A DNA stretch of 64,000 nt from Rubrivivax sp. (lineage in GTDB: Bacteria; Pseudomonadota; Gammaproteobacteria; Burkholderiales; Burkholderiaceae_C). Below are positions 8,860 to 16,576 of this stretch, one piece after another. Position 1 is the stretch's first letter, and each line of letters opens with the position of its first letter. Under the pieces are notes generated by a model. The model saw only the letters and a list, made by a program, of their open reading frames with translations, was not told the origin of the DNA and made no database searches. A program made the position numbers and the translations under genes. The DNA lies in the NCBI GenBank assembly GCA_030681795.1, contig JAUXRG010000064.1, positions 206,483 to 270,482 of the forward strand, read 5' to 3'.

Positions 8860-10176
8860 ATGAACCACAGACGACAACTCCTTTTGGCCGGCGGCGCAGG
8901 CCTTCTTTCCAGCGCGTTGCCGGGTTGCGGCGGCGGCGACTCCAGCCCCGACGCACAGGGCGCCGATGCGATGGAGAGCCCGCTTGCGGTGACGAGCAAT
9001 GCGGCGCCGCTGGCGCGCGTGATCGTGATCGGCGCCGGCATGGCCGGCACGGCGGTGGCCAAGTACCTGCGGCTGTGGGGCGGCAATATCGAAGTCACGC
9101 TCATCGAGCGCAACTCGACGTACACGTCCAACATCATGAGCAGTCTGGTGCTGACGGGCCAGCGCACGATCAGCAGCCTGCGCTTCGGCTACACGGCACT
9201 GCGCGACCGCTACGGCGTCAAGACGATCTTCGACGAGGTGCTCGCCATCGACCCGGTGGCGGTCCAGGTCAAGCTGAAGTCCGGCGCCACGCTCACCGCC
9301 GACCGCATCGTGCTTGCACCAGGCATCGAGTTCGATGCCGTGCCCGGGCTGAGCAACCCCGACGCCATGCCGCACGCCTGGAAGGCGGGCACCCAGACCA
9401 CGCTGCTGGCGCAGCAGCTCTCGGCCATGCCGGCCGGCGGCACGGTCGTGCTGACGATTCCGAAGACGCCGTACCGCTGCCCCCCCGGGCCGTACGAGCG
9501 CGCCTGTCTGCTCGCCGACTGGCTGAAGCAGCGCAAGCCCCGCTCCAAGCTGATCGTGCTCGACGCGAACCCGGATTTCGTCACCGAGAAGGACAACTTC
9601 GGCCAGGCCTTCTTCGGCCTGCACGCCAGCGTGATCGAGTATCGGACCGGTGTCGAGATCTTGAGCGTCGACCCCTCAAGCCGGACGCTGCAAACCACCA
9701 CGGCCGGCACCGTCCGGGGCGACGTCGTCAACCTGATTCCGCGCCAGCGCGCCGGTGGGCTGGTGGCCGCCACCGGACTCGCCAATGCGACCGAGGGCCG
9801 GTTTGCGGCGGTCGACGTGCTGAGCTACGCCAGCACCTTGGCTCCGCGGGTGCACGTCATCGGCGACTCGAGCGCCACCACGCAGCCCAAGGCCGGCCAC
9901 ATCGCGAACCAGGAAGCCAAGGTCTGCGCCGATGCGCTGGTGCGGATCTTCAACGGCGGCCAGCCCGACCCGGCGCCGGTCACCAACTCGGCGTGCTATT
10001 CGACGATCACGATGAAGCAGGCGTCGTGGCTGATCGCGGTCTACCAGTACGACGCGCTCGCCAAGGCGATGGCCCCGGTGGCGAATGCGAGCGGGGCCTC
10101 GGCAGGATGGAACTCGGATGGCTTCGAGGAGATGAATATCTGGTTCAAGGCGCTGATGGGAGATACCTTCGCCTGA
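8860..10176 (+). CDS. Flavocytochrome c sulfide dehydrogenase flavoprotein subunit (FccB-like)
   Basis: The protein has 438 residues from ATG 8860 (a GTG nine bases earlier is less likely). The N-terminus has an RRQLLLAGG Tat-like motif and a lipobox-like ALPGC (about 20-24), so it is exported and perhaps lipidated. A Rossmann FAD motif VIVIGAGMAGTAVAKYLR is at about 50-67. The family's redox cysteines are present in YRCPPGPYERAC (about 204-215) and TNSACYST (about 375-382); in characterised FccB an equivalent pair forms the disulfide that attacks sulfide. The C-terminal FCSD-type domain is complete. With the preceding cytochrome it should oxidise sulfide to polysulfide or sulfur in the periplasm. 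A C-terminal hairpin (10199-10223) ends the unit. Confidence 0.85.
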   Translation: MNHRRQLLLAGGAGLLSSALPGCGGGDSSPDAQGADAMESPLAVTSNAAPLARVIVIGAGMAGTAVAKYLRLWGGNIEVTLIERNSTYTSNIMSSLVLTGQRTISSLRFGYTALRDRYGVKTIFDEVLAIDPVAVQVKLKSGATLTADRIVLAPGIEFDAVPGLSNPDAMPHAWKAGTQTTLLAQQLSAMPAGGTVVLTIPKTPYRCPPGPYERACLLADWLKQRKPRSKLIVLDANPDFVTEKDNFGQAFFGLHASVIEYRTGVEILSVDPSSRTLQTTTAGTVRGDVVNLIPRQRAGGLVAATGLANATEGRFAAVDVLSYASTLAPRVHVIGDSSATTQPKAGHIANQEAKVCADALVRIFNGGQPDPAPVTNSACYSTITMKQASWLIAVYQYDALAKAMAPVANASGASAGWNSDGFEEMNIWFKALMGDTFA

Positions 10177-10198
10177 AATCCCCTGGCGTGGGCGCCGT

Positions 10199-10223
10199 GG
10201 GCGGCCGGCCCCGTCGGCCGCCC
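10199..10223. terminator. Hairpin between convergent fccB-like and sigma-54 regulator genes
   Basis: A 9-base stem (GGGCGGCCG / CGGCCGCCC) with a 7-base loop. There is no U-run on either side, so it is terminator-like rather than a proven intrinsic terminator. Confidence 0.5.
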
Positions 10224-10239
10224 TCAGGCGCCCATTCCC

Positions 10240-11583
10240 TCAGGCGCCCATTTCGCGCAGCTTGCGGTACAGCGATCGTTCGCTGATCCCCAGCTTTCGA
10301 GCCAGTTCCGCCCGGTTGCCGCGGTGCGCCTGGAGCTGGGCACGCAAGGTGGCGCGCGCCACGCCGCGCAAGGACTGATCCGCGCCCTCGCGGTCGGCGG
10401 GCGGTGACGCCGGCTTCGCGGCGAATGCGCTGGCGGCCCGCGTGCCTGCTTGCACATCGACGTCGAGTGCGCGCTCCACATGGGCGCGCTCTATCGTCGT
10501 CCCGTCGGTCAGCAACGCGGCCCTCTCGAGCACATTGCGCAGTTCGCGCACATTGCCGGGAAACGCGTGGTCGTGCAGGCAGGCCAGCGCGTCGGCCGAC
10601 AACGCCAGGCGCCGCTGCGGCGCCACGCGGGCGAGCAGCGCCACGGCCAACAACGGGATGTCGTCGGCGCGTTCACGCAGCGCCGGCAGGCGGATCGGAA
10701 AGGTGCTCAGGCGGTAATAGAGGTCTTCGCGAAAGCGCCCCTCGGCCACCATGCCCTTCAGGTGGCGGTGCGTGGCCGAGACCACGCGCACATCGGTGCG
10801 GCGCAATTCCGTGCTGCCCACCCGGCGGTAGGTGCCGCTTTCCAGCAGCCGCAGCAACTTGACCTGCATCGGCAGCGGGATGTCGCCGACTTCGTCGAGG
10901 AACAGCGTGCCGCCGCTGGCCGCCTCCACGAGGCCGGGCTTGCTGGTGTTGGCCCCCGTGAAGGCACCGCGCTCGTGACCGAAGAGTTCGCTTTCGAACA
11001 GCGTCTCGGGCAGGCTCGCGCAGTCCACCACCACCAGCGGTGCAGCCGTTCTCGGGCTGGCCTCGTGGACGGCCCGGGCCACGAGCTCCTTGCCGGTTCC
11101 GGATTCCCCGAGCAGCAGCACGCTGGCTTGTGAAGGCCCCACGCGCGCCACCAGTTCCAGCATCTGCTGGAAGGTGGCCGAGCGGCCGATCAGCCCTTGC
11201 GCTGCGGCCTGGCCCTGGGCCACGCGCAGCGGCTCCATCTTCTCGATGAAGTAGGCCTGGTCCCCCGCGGCGCTGCGCAGGGGCACGAGTTCGATATTGA
11301 CGTAGGCCTCGCCCTGCTGCGTGTGGTGCAGGTGCAGCACGCGTTCGCGCTGGCCGGACTCGCGGGAACGGGCCAGCGGACAGCTTTCGCCAGCCTGGTC
11401 GCAGGGCACGCTGAAGTGGTGCGAGACCTCGTAGCAGGTGCGCCCGATGGCCGAGGCCACGGGGCTGAACTGGCGCCGGTAGGCCGCGTTGGCCGCGATG
11501 ATGCGGTACTGGTTGTCGAACAGGATGTGCGGCTCGGGCAGGCCCTCCAGGTAGGACACGAGTTCGGGCAGCACACTGGCCAT
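10240..11583 (-). CDS. PAS - AAA+ - Fis sigma-54-dependent transcriptional activator
   Basis: The protein has 447 residues. An N-terminal PAS domain (about 10-115) contains three cysteines, C50, C61 and C68, in a C-x10-C-x6-C pattern ending CPL. The AAA+ domain has Walker A GESGTGKE (159-166), the sigma-54 contact loop GAFTGA (206-211) and Walker [12 protein letters not shown] (about 225-235). A Fis-type helix-turn-helix closes the protein ([22 protein letters not shown]). There is no receiver domain, so the signal is probably sensed directly by PAS. The gene lies 11 bases downstream of the FNR-type gene in a rhodanese-FNR-activator operon, divergent from the cyd operon, whose upstream region carries a -24/-12-like element and tandem palindromes. 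That makes cyd its likely target, by inference. Confidence 0.9.
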   Translation of the reverse strand: MASVLPELVSYLEGLPEPHILFDNQYRIIAANAAYRRQFSPVASAIGRTCYEVSHHFSVPCDQAGESCPLARSRESGQRERVLHLHHTQQGEAYVNIELVPLRSAAGDQAYFIEKMEPLRVAQGQAAAQGLIGRSATFQQMLELVARVGPSQASVLLLGESGTGKELVARAVHEASPRTAAPLVVVDCASLPETLFESELFGHERGAFTGANTSKPGLVEAASGGTLFLDEVGDIPLPMQVKLLRLLESGTYRRVGSTELRRTDVRVVSATHRHLKGMVAEGRFREDLYYRLSTFPIRLPALRERADDIPLLAVALLARVAPQRRLALSADALACLHDHAFPGNVRELRNVLERAALLTDGTTIERAHVERALDVDVQAGTRAASAFAAKPASPPADREGADQSLRGVARATLRAQLQAHRGNRAELARKLGISERSLYRKLREMGA

Positions 11584-11594
11584 GGGGCAATTCG

Positions 11595-12344
11595 CTATGC
11601 CGCCGGGCGCTCGGACCCTTCAGCGTCTTCGGCCTGCAGCGCCTGGCGCAGCGCCGTGGTGTCCACCCTTGCGGTTCGCATGGCGGTGAGCTCGAGGATC
11701 CCTTCGCGGCGCAGCTGGCTGACCAGCCGGCTCGCCGTCTCGAACGTGAGGTCCAGCATGGCACCAATCTTTTCCCGGCGTGGCAACCAGATGGTGCCAT
11801 CCTGCGGCCCCAGGTCGGCCAGGCGCAGGAGCAGCCGCAACATGCGCCTGCGGGCGGGTCCGGTGGCCAGATTGGCCACCCAGGCCTCGGCATTCTCCAA
11901 GTCCGTCTGCCATCTCAGCATCAGCTCGCGCTGCAACGAGCCTTCGTGCTGACCGAGCTTGTCGACCAGCTCGCACGGAATGCGGCACAGTTGAACGGGC
12001 CCGCAGCACAGCGCCTCGTCACGGTAGGGGCGCTGCAGCAGGGCCTCCAGACCGATGAGGTCGCCAGGACCCGCCAAGCGCACGATGCGGAGGTCACCCC
12101 GTTCGGTGAACCGTTCGAAGCGCACCATGCCGGATCGAACGGTGTAAACGGCATCGCTGTCACTGCCTGGGCCGTAAATGCGCGTATTTGCCGTCAGCTC
12201 AAGGTTGTCGATGTCGGCTTTGATGCGCTCCAACCCCTGGGCATCCAGCGCGCCGAACAGCGCCGAGCAGCGAACCTCGCAGGCCACGCAAACTTGAACC
12301 TGCGCATGACGTGCCTTTTGACGGTAGATCGGGGTGACGGGCAT
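11595..12344 (-). CDS. Crp/Fnr family regulator with N-terminal Cys cluster (FNR-like)
   Basis: The protein has 249 residues from ATG 12344, with GGAGG eight bases upstream; a longer frame is possible but would run back into the rhodanese gene. Cysteines C19, C22 and C26 (CVACEVRC) sit where FNR carries three of its four [4Fe-4S] ligands; C113, C114, C120 or C124 could be the fourth. A cyclic-nucleotide-binding-fold sensor domain (about 30-150) precedes a winged helix whose recognition helix reads ETASR, the E-xx-SR signature that contacts TTGAT half-sites in FNR. It is therefore a good candidate oxygen or nitric-oxide sensor acting on the FNR-like boxes at 8412 and 13039. The C-x2-C-x3-C spacing is tighter than in E. 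coli FNR. Confidence 0.88.
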   Translation of the reverse strand: MPVTPIYRQKARHAQVQVCVACEVRCSALFGALDAQGLERIKADIDNLELTANTRIYGPGSDSDAVYTVRSGMVRFERFTERGDLRIVRLAGPGDLIGLEALLQRPYRDEALCCGPVQLCRIPCELVDKLGQHEGSLQRELMLRWQTDLENAEAWVANLATGPARRRMLRLLLRLADLGPQDGTIWLPRREKIGAMLDLTFETASRLVSQLRREGILELTAMRTARVDTTALRQALQAEDAEGSERPAA

Positions 12345-12361
12345 GGCAACAACCTCCGGGC

Positions 12362-12832
12362 TCAGGCGCCGGGCATGACCATGGGCCAGCCGCGCCGGGC
12401 CCACTCGCTCATGCCACCTTGAACGTAGCGCACATTTTCGTAGCCGCGTTCACGCAGGGCGCGCAGCACGGCGCTGGAGCGGTTCTGCGTATTGCAGATC
12501 AGCAGGACGGGCCGGCTCGGGTCTGCGGGAATCTCGGCAAGCCGCTGACCCAGCTGGCGCATGGGCAGCAATTTGGCGCCTGCCGCCACGCCTGTGGCGT
12601 GCTCGCCGGGTTCGCGGATGTCGATGAGGATCGCGCGCCCCGCTTCCAACTCGGCACGCGCCGCATCCAGGCTGACCGCATCGACGGGGGCCCCGGCCTG
12701 GGCCTGGCTGCGGCCGCTGGCCGCAACGCCCAGGCCCGCTGCCACGGCGGCCAGCACGGCCTGTCGCCGCACCGGATCTTGCGGAGTGTCATCTTCGGAT
12801 CGAGGGTGGCCAGGGAAGGCGTCAGATGACAT
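12362..12832 (-). CDS. Exported rhodanese-like domain protein
   Basis: The protein has 156 residues. The N-terminus carries a twin Arg followed by a hydrophobic stretch and A-Q-A (RRQAVLAAVAAGLGVAASG), so it probably goes to the periplasm by Tat or Sec. A single rhodanese domain follows (about 50-155), with active-site cysteine in LICNTQNRSS and the typical ending VRYVQGGMSEWARRGWP. Rhodaneses move sulfane sulfur between thiosulfate or persulfides and acceptors. It is the promoter-proximal gene of the operon with the FNR-type and sigma-54 regulators, and the FNR gene's ribosome site lies 9-15 bases beyond its stop. Its location between fcc-like and sqr genes fits a sulfur-handling role. Confidence 0.88.
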   Translation of the reverse strand: MSSDAFPGHPRSEDDTPQDPVRRQAVLAAVAAGLGVAASGRSQAQAGAPVDAVSLDAARAELEAGRAILIDIREPGEHATGVAAGAKLLPMRQLGQRLAEIPADPSRPVLLICNTQNRSSAVLRALRERGYENVRYVQGGMSEWARRGWPMVMPGA

Positions 12833-12928
12833 GGGCAGAGGGCTTTCAGTGGCAAGACTCTATGTGGCGGGCGAGGCGGGCATCCGTCGCCGCCTCGGGC
12901 ATTCAGCCACGATTTTGCCTCGATGTGA

Positions 12929-12944
12929 ATACCCATGCAGGTAT
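12929..12944. promoter_or_regulatory. ATAC-N8-GTAT palindrome upstream of the rhodanese operon
   Basis: ATACCCATGCAGGTAT is a 16-base inverted repeat about 104 bases before the rhodanese start. A second element with the same ATACCC...GTAT frame lies before the peroxiredoxin gene (22635-22650). The shared form suggests one regulator, but its identity is unknown. Confidence 0.35.
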
Positions 12945-13001
12945 CTACGCCGACAAGTGGCGCCCATATGCGCCAAGCTTGATGTTCGTCATGTCATATA
13001 A

Positions 13002-13016
13002 CTGCCATTTAGGCAG
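13002..13016. promoter_or_regulatory. Palindromic operator 1 of the cyd promoter region
   Basis: CTGCC-ATTTA-GGCAG is a perfect 5+5 inverted repeat. It shares the 13-base consensus TGCCA-N-TT-W-GGCA with the next palindrome 23 bases downstream (centre to centre). It lies about 90 bases upstream of the -24/-12-like element, a usual range for a sigma-54 activator site. Confidence 0.5.
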
Positions 13017-13024
13017 CACAACAT

Positions 13025-13039
13025 ATGCCAGTTTGGCAT
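13025..13039. promoter_or_regulatory. Palindromic operator 2 of the cyd promoter region
   Basis: ATGCCA-GTT-TGGCAT is a perfect 6+6 inverted repeat with the same core as the preceding palindrome. Two tandem copies of one core so close together are unlikely by chance and point to a dimeric regulator binding in tandem. Confidence 0.5.
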
Positions 13040-13052
13040 TGACTTCCATCGA
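13039..13052 (+). promoter_or_regulatory. FNR-like box in the cyd promoter region
   Basis: TTGAC-TTCC-ATCGA matches TTGAT-N4-ATCAA at 8 of 10 positions and abuts operator 2. It fits control of cyd by the FNR-type protein encoded in the divergent operon. The match is weaker than the box at 8412. Confidence 0.35.
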
Positions 13053-13099
13053 CACAGTCCAAGTCCTTGTTTTTGAAGGAAATGGCGCTGGCGCCGCAG

Positions 13100-13115
13100 T
13101 GGCACGATTCTTGAT
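13100..13115 (+). promoter_or_regulatory. Sigma-54-type -24/-12 promoter of the cyd operon
   Basis: TGGCACG-ATTC-TTGAT resembles TGGCACG-N4-TTGCW; the GG is intact, but the -12 GC is GA. Transcription would start at about 13125, almost at the cydP ATG, leaving little or no leader. The element is supported by the neighbouring sigma-54 activator gene and by tandem palindromes 70-90 bases upstream. It could still be coincidental. Confidence 0.45.
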
Positions 13116-13126
13116 ACCACTGAGCC

Positions 13127-13303
13127 ATGACATGTGACGAACAGCGCCTCGTGCGCCACTTGGTGACTGCCGTGCTGGTGAAGCTGGTGGTGCTCACCGC
13201 GCTGTGGTGGGTGTTCGTGCGTGATGCCCGCGTCCCGGTGGACGCCGAGCAGACGGCCGCACAAATCGGCACACCCCCGTCGCCCCAAGGAGCAAGCCGG
13301 TGA
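13127..13303 (+). CDS. cydP: Cytochrome bd oxidase small accessory subunit CydP
   Basis: A 58-residue protein. It begins MTCDEQRLVRHLVTAVLVKL and has one hydrophobic helix (about 12-32, ending ALWWVFVRDARV). The R-L-V-R-H-L start, the WWxFVRDARV motif and the position directly before cydA are the features I know from CydP of beta- and gammaproteobacterial cyd operons. The stop overlaps the cydA GTG start (GTGA), so the two are translationally coupled. CydP is thought to be a small membrane partner of the oxidase; its precise role is not settled. Confidence 0.85.
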   Translation: MTCDEQRLVRHLVTAVLVKLVVLTALWWVFVRDARVPVDAEQTAAQIGTPPSPQGASR

Positions 13304-14856
13304 TCTCTGAACAACTCGTCGACCTTTCGCGGCTGCAATTTGCGGCCACCGCGATGTACCACTTCCTGTTTGTGCCGCTGACCATCGGCATGGTCTGGTT
13401 GCTGGTGATCATGGAAAGCGTCTACGTGATGACGGGCAACGTCATCTGGAAGGACATGACGCGCTTCTGGGGCAAGCTCTTCGGCATCAACTTCGCGCTG
13501 GGTGTCACCACCGGCATCACGCTCGAGTTCCAGTTCGGCACCAACTGGGCCTACTACTCGCACTACGTGGGCGACATCTTCGGCGCGCCGCTGGCCATCG
13601 AAGGCCTGATGGCGTTCTTTCTCGAATCCACCTTCATCGGCCTGTTCTTCTTCGGCTGGGACCGCCTGACCAAGACACAGCATTTGATGGTCACGCTGCT
13701 GATGGCGGTGGGCACCAACCTCTCGGCGCTGTGGATCCTGATCGCCAACGGCTGGATGCAGAGCCCCGTGGGCGCCGAGTTCAGCTACCAGACCATGCGC
13801 ATGGAGATGACCGACTTCTGGGCCATCGTCTTCAACCCGGACGCCCAGGCCAAATTCGTGCACACCGTATCGGCCGGCTACCTGACCGGCGCGATGTTCG
13901 TGCTCTCCATCTCGAGCTGGTACCTGCTCAAGGGCCGGGACGTGGAGTTCGCCAAGCGCAGCTTCCGCGTCGCCGCCGCCTTCGGCCTGGCCTCGGCGAT
14001 GAGCGTGATCGTGCTCGGCGACGAATCGGGCTACACCGTCGGCGAGGCGCAGCAGACCAAGATGGCCGCGATCGAGGCGATGTGGGAGACCGAACCCGCC
14101 CCCGCCGGCCTCAAGCTCATCGCCGGCATCAACGAAGCCCAAAGCAAGAACGACTGGGAAGTCGAAGTGCCCTGGGTCATGGGCCTGATCGGCACGCGCT
14201 CGATCAGCAAGCAGATTCCGGGCATCCACGAGATCAAGGCCAAGAATCGCGAACGCATCATCAACGGCATCGTCGCCGTCACCGCGCTCGAGACCCTGCG
14301 CAAGAACCGGGGCGACGCGGTGGCCAAACAGGTCTTCGAGCGCACCAAGGCCGACCTCGGCTTCGGCTTGCTGTTGAAGAAGTACGTGGTCGAGGTGCGC
14401 CAGGCCACGCCCGAGATCATCGAGAAGGCCGTCAACGACACCGTGCCGCGCGTGGCGCCGATGTTCTGGAGCTTCCGCCTCATGGTCGGCCTGGGCTTCG
14501 CCATGCTGCTGCTCTTCGGCCTGGCGTTCTGGAGCACCCTCAGGAGCGAATGCAAGGCCCGCCCCTGGCTGCTCAGGTCGGCACTGTGGATGCTGCCCGC
14601 ACCCTGGATCGCCTGCGAGCTGGGATGGTTTGTCGCTGAATATGGCCGCCAGCCCTGGACGATCTACGGCGTGCTGCCCACGCACCTGAGCGTCTCCACG
14701 CTCTCGGTGGGTAGCCTGTACGGCTCGCTGGCCGGCTTCGTCGGCTTCTACACCGTGCTCCTCGTCGTCGAGATCTACTTGATGGTGAAGTTCGCCCGCA
14801 TGGGCCCGGGCAGCCTGGGCACAGGACGCTACCAATCCGAACCCGCCCACGCCTGA
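13300..14856 (+). CDS. cydA: Cytochrome bd ubiquinol oxidase subunit I
   Basis: The protein has 518 residues, close to E. coli CydA (522), with nine or so membrane helices. It starts at GTG with AAGGAG eight bases upstream. Heme ligands are visible: the early His in MYHFLFVPLTIG (heme b595), the His in FVHTVSAGYLTG and the Met in FRLMVGLGFAM (the b558 pair). The quinone-site residues in EAQQTKMAAIEAMWE are conserved, and the region after it (LRKNRGDAVAKQVFERTKAD) is the insertion of the long-Q-loop type. The enzyme oxidises quinol and reduces oxygen to water at the inner membrane with high affinity. bd oxidases resist sulfide, cyanide and NO better than heme-copper oxidases, which fits the sulfur genes around it. 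Confidence 0.98.
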   Translation: MISEQLVDLSRLQFAATAMYHFLFVPLTIGMVWLLVIMESVYVMTGNVIWKDMTRFWGKLFGINFALGVTTGITLEFQFGTNWAYYSHYVGDIFGAPLAIEGLMAFFLESTFIGLFFFGWDRLTKTQHLMVTLLMAVGTNLSALWILIANGWMQSPVGAEFSYQTMRMEMTDFWAIVFNPDAQAKFVHTVSAGYLTGAMFVLSISSWYLLKGRDVEFAKRSFRVAAAFGLASAMSVIVLGDESGYTVGEAQQTKMAAIEAMWETEPAPAGLKLIAGINEAQSKNDWEVEVPWVMGLIGTRSISKQIPGIHEIKAKNRERIINGIVAVTALETLRKNRGDAVAKQVFERTKADLGFGLLLKKYVVEVRQATPEIIEKAVNDTVPRVAPMFWSFRLMVGLGFAMLLLFGLAFWSTLRSECKARPWLLRSALWMLPAPWIACELGWFVAEYGRQPWTIYGVLPTHLSVSTLSVGSLYGSLAGFVGFYTVLLVVEIYLMVKFARMGPGSLGTGRYQSEPAHA

Positions 14857-14866
14857 GGAGAACACC

Positions 14867-16009
14867 ATGCTCGACTATCCGACCCTCAAGGTGATCTGGT
14901 GGCTGCTCGTCGGCGTGCTGCTGGTGGGTTTCGCCATCATGGACGGCCACGACATGGGCGTGGGCACGCTGCTGCCCTTCGTCGGCAAGGGCGATGCGGA
15001 GCGCCGCGTCGTCATCAATACCGTCGGCGCGCATTGGGAGGGAAACCAGGTCTGGTTCGTCACCGGGGGCGGGGCCATCTTTGCGGCCTGGCCGCTGGTC
15101 TACGCCACCGCATTCAGCGGCTTTTACTGGGCCATGATGGCTGCACTGTGGGCCCTGTTCTTCCGCCCGGTGGGCTTCACCTACCGCAGCAAGATCCACA
15201 ACGCCACCTGGCGCAGCACCTGGGACTGGGGCTTGTTCATCGGCGGTTTCGTGCCCCCGGTCATCTTCGGCGTGGCTTTCGGCAACTTGCTGCAAGGCGT
15301 GCCCTTCGGCTTCGACGACTACCTGGTGTCCACCTACACCGGCAGCTTCTGGCAGCTCCTCAACCCCTTCGCCCTGCTCGCCGGCGTGGTGAGCAGCGCG
15401 ATGATCACCATGCAAGGCGGCATGTACCTGGCGCATCGCACCGAGGGCGCGATCCAGCAGCGCGCGGTGCGCGGCGCGGTGGGTGCGGCGCTGGTGATGG
15501 TGGCGGCCTTCATAGGCGCTGGCCTGTGGCTGCGCTTCGGCGGCATCGAGGGCTACGTGATCACCTCGGCGATCGACCCCGCCGGCCTGCCCGACCCGCT
15601 GGCCAAGACCGTGGCACGCAGTGCGGATGGCTGGTGGCTCAACTACGGCAGGCAGCCGCTGATCTGGCTGCTGCCGGCGCTGGGCATAGCCGGTGCGCTG
15701 CTGGCGGCCTGGCTGGTGACCGCGCGTCGCACGCTGAGCGCATTCGTCGCCTCGTCGCTGGCCATCGTGGGGGTCATCGGCACGGCCGGGGCCGCGATGT
15801 TCCCGTTCCTGATGCCTTCGTCGACCCAGCCCAACGCCAGCCTCACGGTGTGGGACAGCGTCTCCAGCCACCTCAGCCTGGGCCTGATGTTCTGGGCCAC
15901 GATGATCTTCATGCCGCTCATCGTCGTCTATACCTCCTGGGCCTACCGCGTGATGCGTGGCAAGGTCACGCTGGCGCACATCCGCGCCAATGAACACACC
16001 GCGTACTGA
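14867..16009 (+). CDS. cydB: Cytochrome bd ubiquinol oxidase subunit II
   Basis: The protein has 380 residues, like E. coli CydB (379). It starts 10 bases after cydA with GAGGAGA upstream. The family N-terminus LKVIWWLLVGVLLVGFAIMDGHDMGVGTLLPFV is intact, including the Asp-Gly-His-Asp-Met motif, as is HWEGNQVWFVTGGGAIFAAWP. Eight to nine membrane helices are evident. It partners CydA to form the oxidase; the proton and oxygen pathways run in part through this subunit. No anomaly is seen. Confidence 0.98.
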   Translation: MLDYPTLKVIWWLLVGVLLVGFAIMDGHDMGVGTLLPFVGKGDAERRVVINTVGAHWEGNQVWFVTGGGAIFAAWPLVYATAFSGFYWAMMAALWALFFRPVGFTYRSKIHNATWRSTWDWGLFIGGFVPPVIFGVAFGNLLQGVPFGFDDYLVSTYTGSFWQLLNPFALLAGVVSSAMITMQGGMYLAHRTEGAIQQRAVRGAVGAALVMVAAFIGAGLWLRFGGIEGYVITSAIDPAGLPDPLAKTVARSADGWWLNYGRQPLIWLLPALGIAGALLAAWLVTARRTLSAFVASSLAIVGVIGTAGAAMFPFLMPSSTQPNASLTVWDSVSSHLSLGLMFWATMIFMPLIVVYTSWAYRVMRGKVTLAHIRANEHTAY

Positions 16010-16036
16010 ACGCCCCGATCGCAACCAAGGACCACC

Positions 16037-16495
16037 ATGACCCTGATCGCCCTGACCTGCCAGAACCGTCGCGAGATCACAGAGCACGCCGGCCAGTGCC
16101 GCAAGTTCCTGATCTACGAAGTGGATGGCACCCGGATCGGCGAGCCTCGCCTGCTTGAACTGCCGCAGGGCGCCAGCTTCCACGAAACGCCTGGAGACCA
16201 GCCCCATGCCCTGGACGGCGTGGACCTGCTGATCAGCGCCAGCATGGGCGACGGCCTGCGCCGCAAGCTCGCGCTGCGCGGCATCCGCACCCTCCTCACC
16301 ACCGAGCGTGACCCCCTGGTCGCTGTGCAGCGCCTGGTGCAGGGTGCCCTGCCCGATGAGGGCGCCACGCACACCCACACCCACGACCACGGCGCCGAGC
16401 CGCACCCCCACGAGGCTGGCGAAGGCCACGCCCATGGGGGCTGCGGCCATTGCGGCTGCCATGGCCGTGCCCATTCGACGCCTGCCGCGCACTGA
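16037..16495 (+). CDS. NifX/NifB-like (dinitrogenase Fe-Mo cofactor biosynthesis fold) protein with a His-rich tail
   Basis: The protein has 152 residues. Residues 1-110 follow the NifB/NifX/NafY small-domain pattern: ALTCQNRREITEHAGQCRKFLIYEVDG, then ALDGVDLLISASMGDGLRRKLALRGI. Proteins of this fold bind metal clusters. Residues 113-152 are a tail with more than ten histidines and three cysteines (HTHTHDHG, GHAHGGCGHCGCHG), a likely metal-binding region. No nif genes are nearby, so nitrogen fixation is not implied. Lying between cydB and the Rieske gene, it may supply or store metal for these membrane or iron-sulfur proteins; that is an inference. Confidence 0.8.
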   Translation: MTLIALTCQNRREITEHAGQCRKFLIYEVDGTRIGEPRLLELPQGASFHETPGDQPHALDGVDLLISASMGDGLRRKLALRGIRTLLTTERDPLVAVQRLVQGALPDEGATHTHTHDHGAEPHPHEAGEGHAHGGCGHCGCHGRAHSTPAAH

Positions 16496-16576
16496 AGCCG
16501 TACGCCTCGCACTGCCCGCCCGCCTACCCTGCGCCCCGCGCGCCCGACAAGACGCCACCCCTGCACGGAGCCGACC

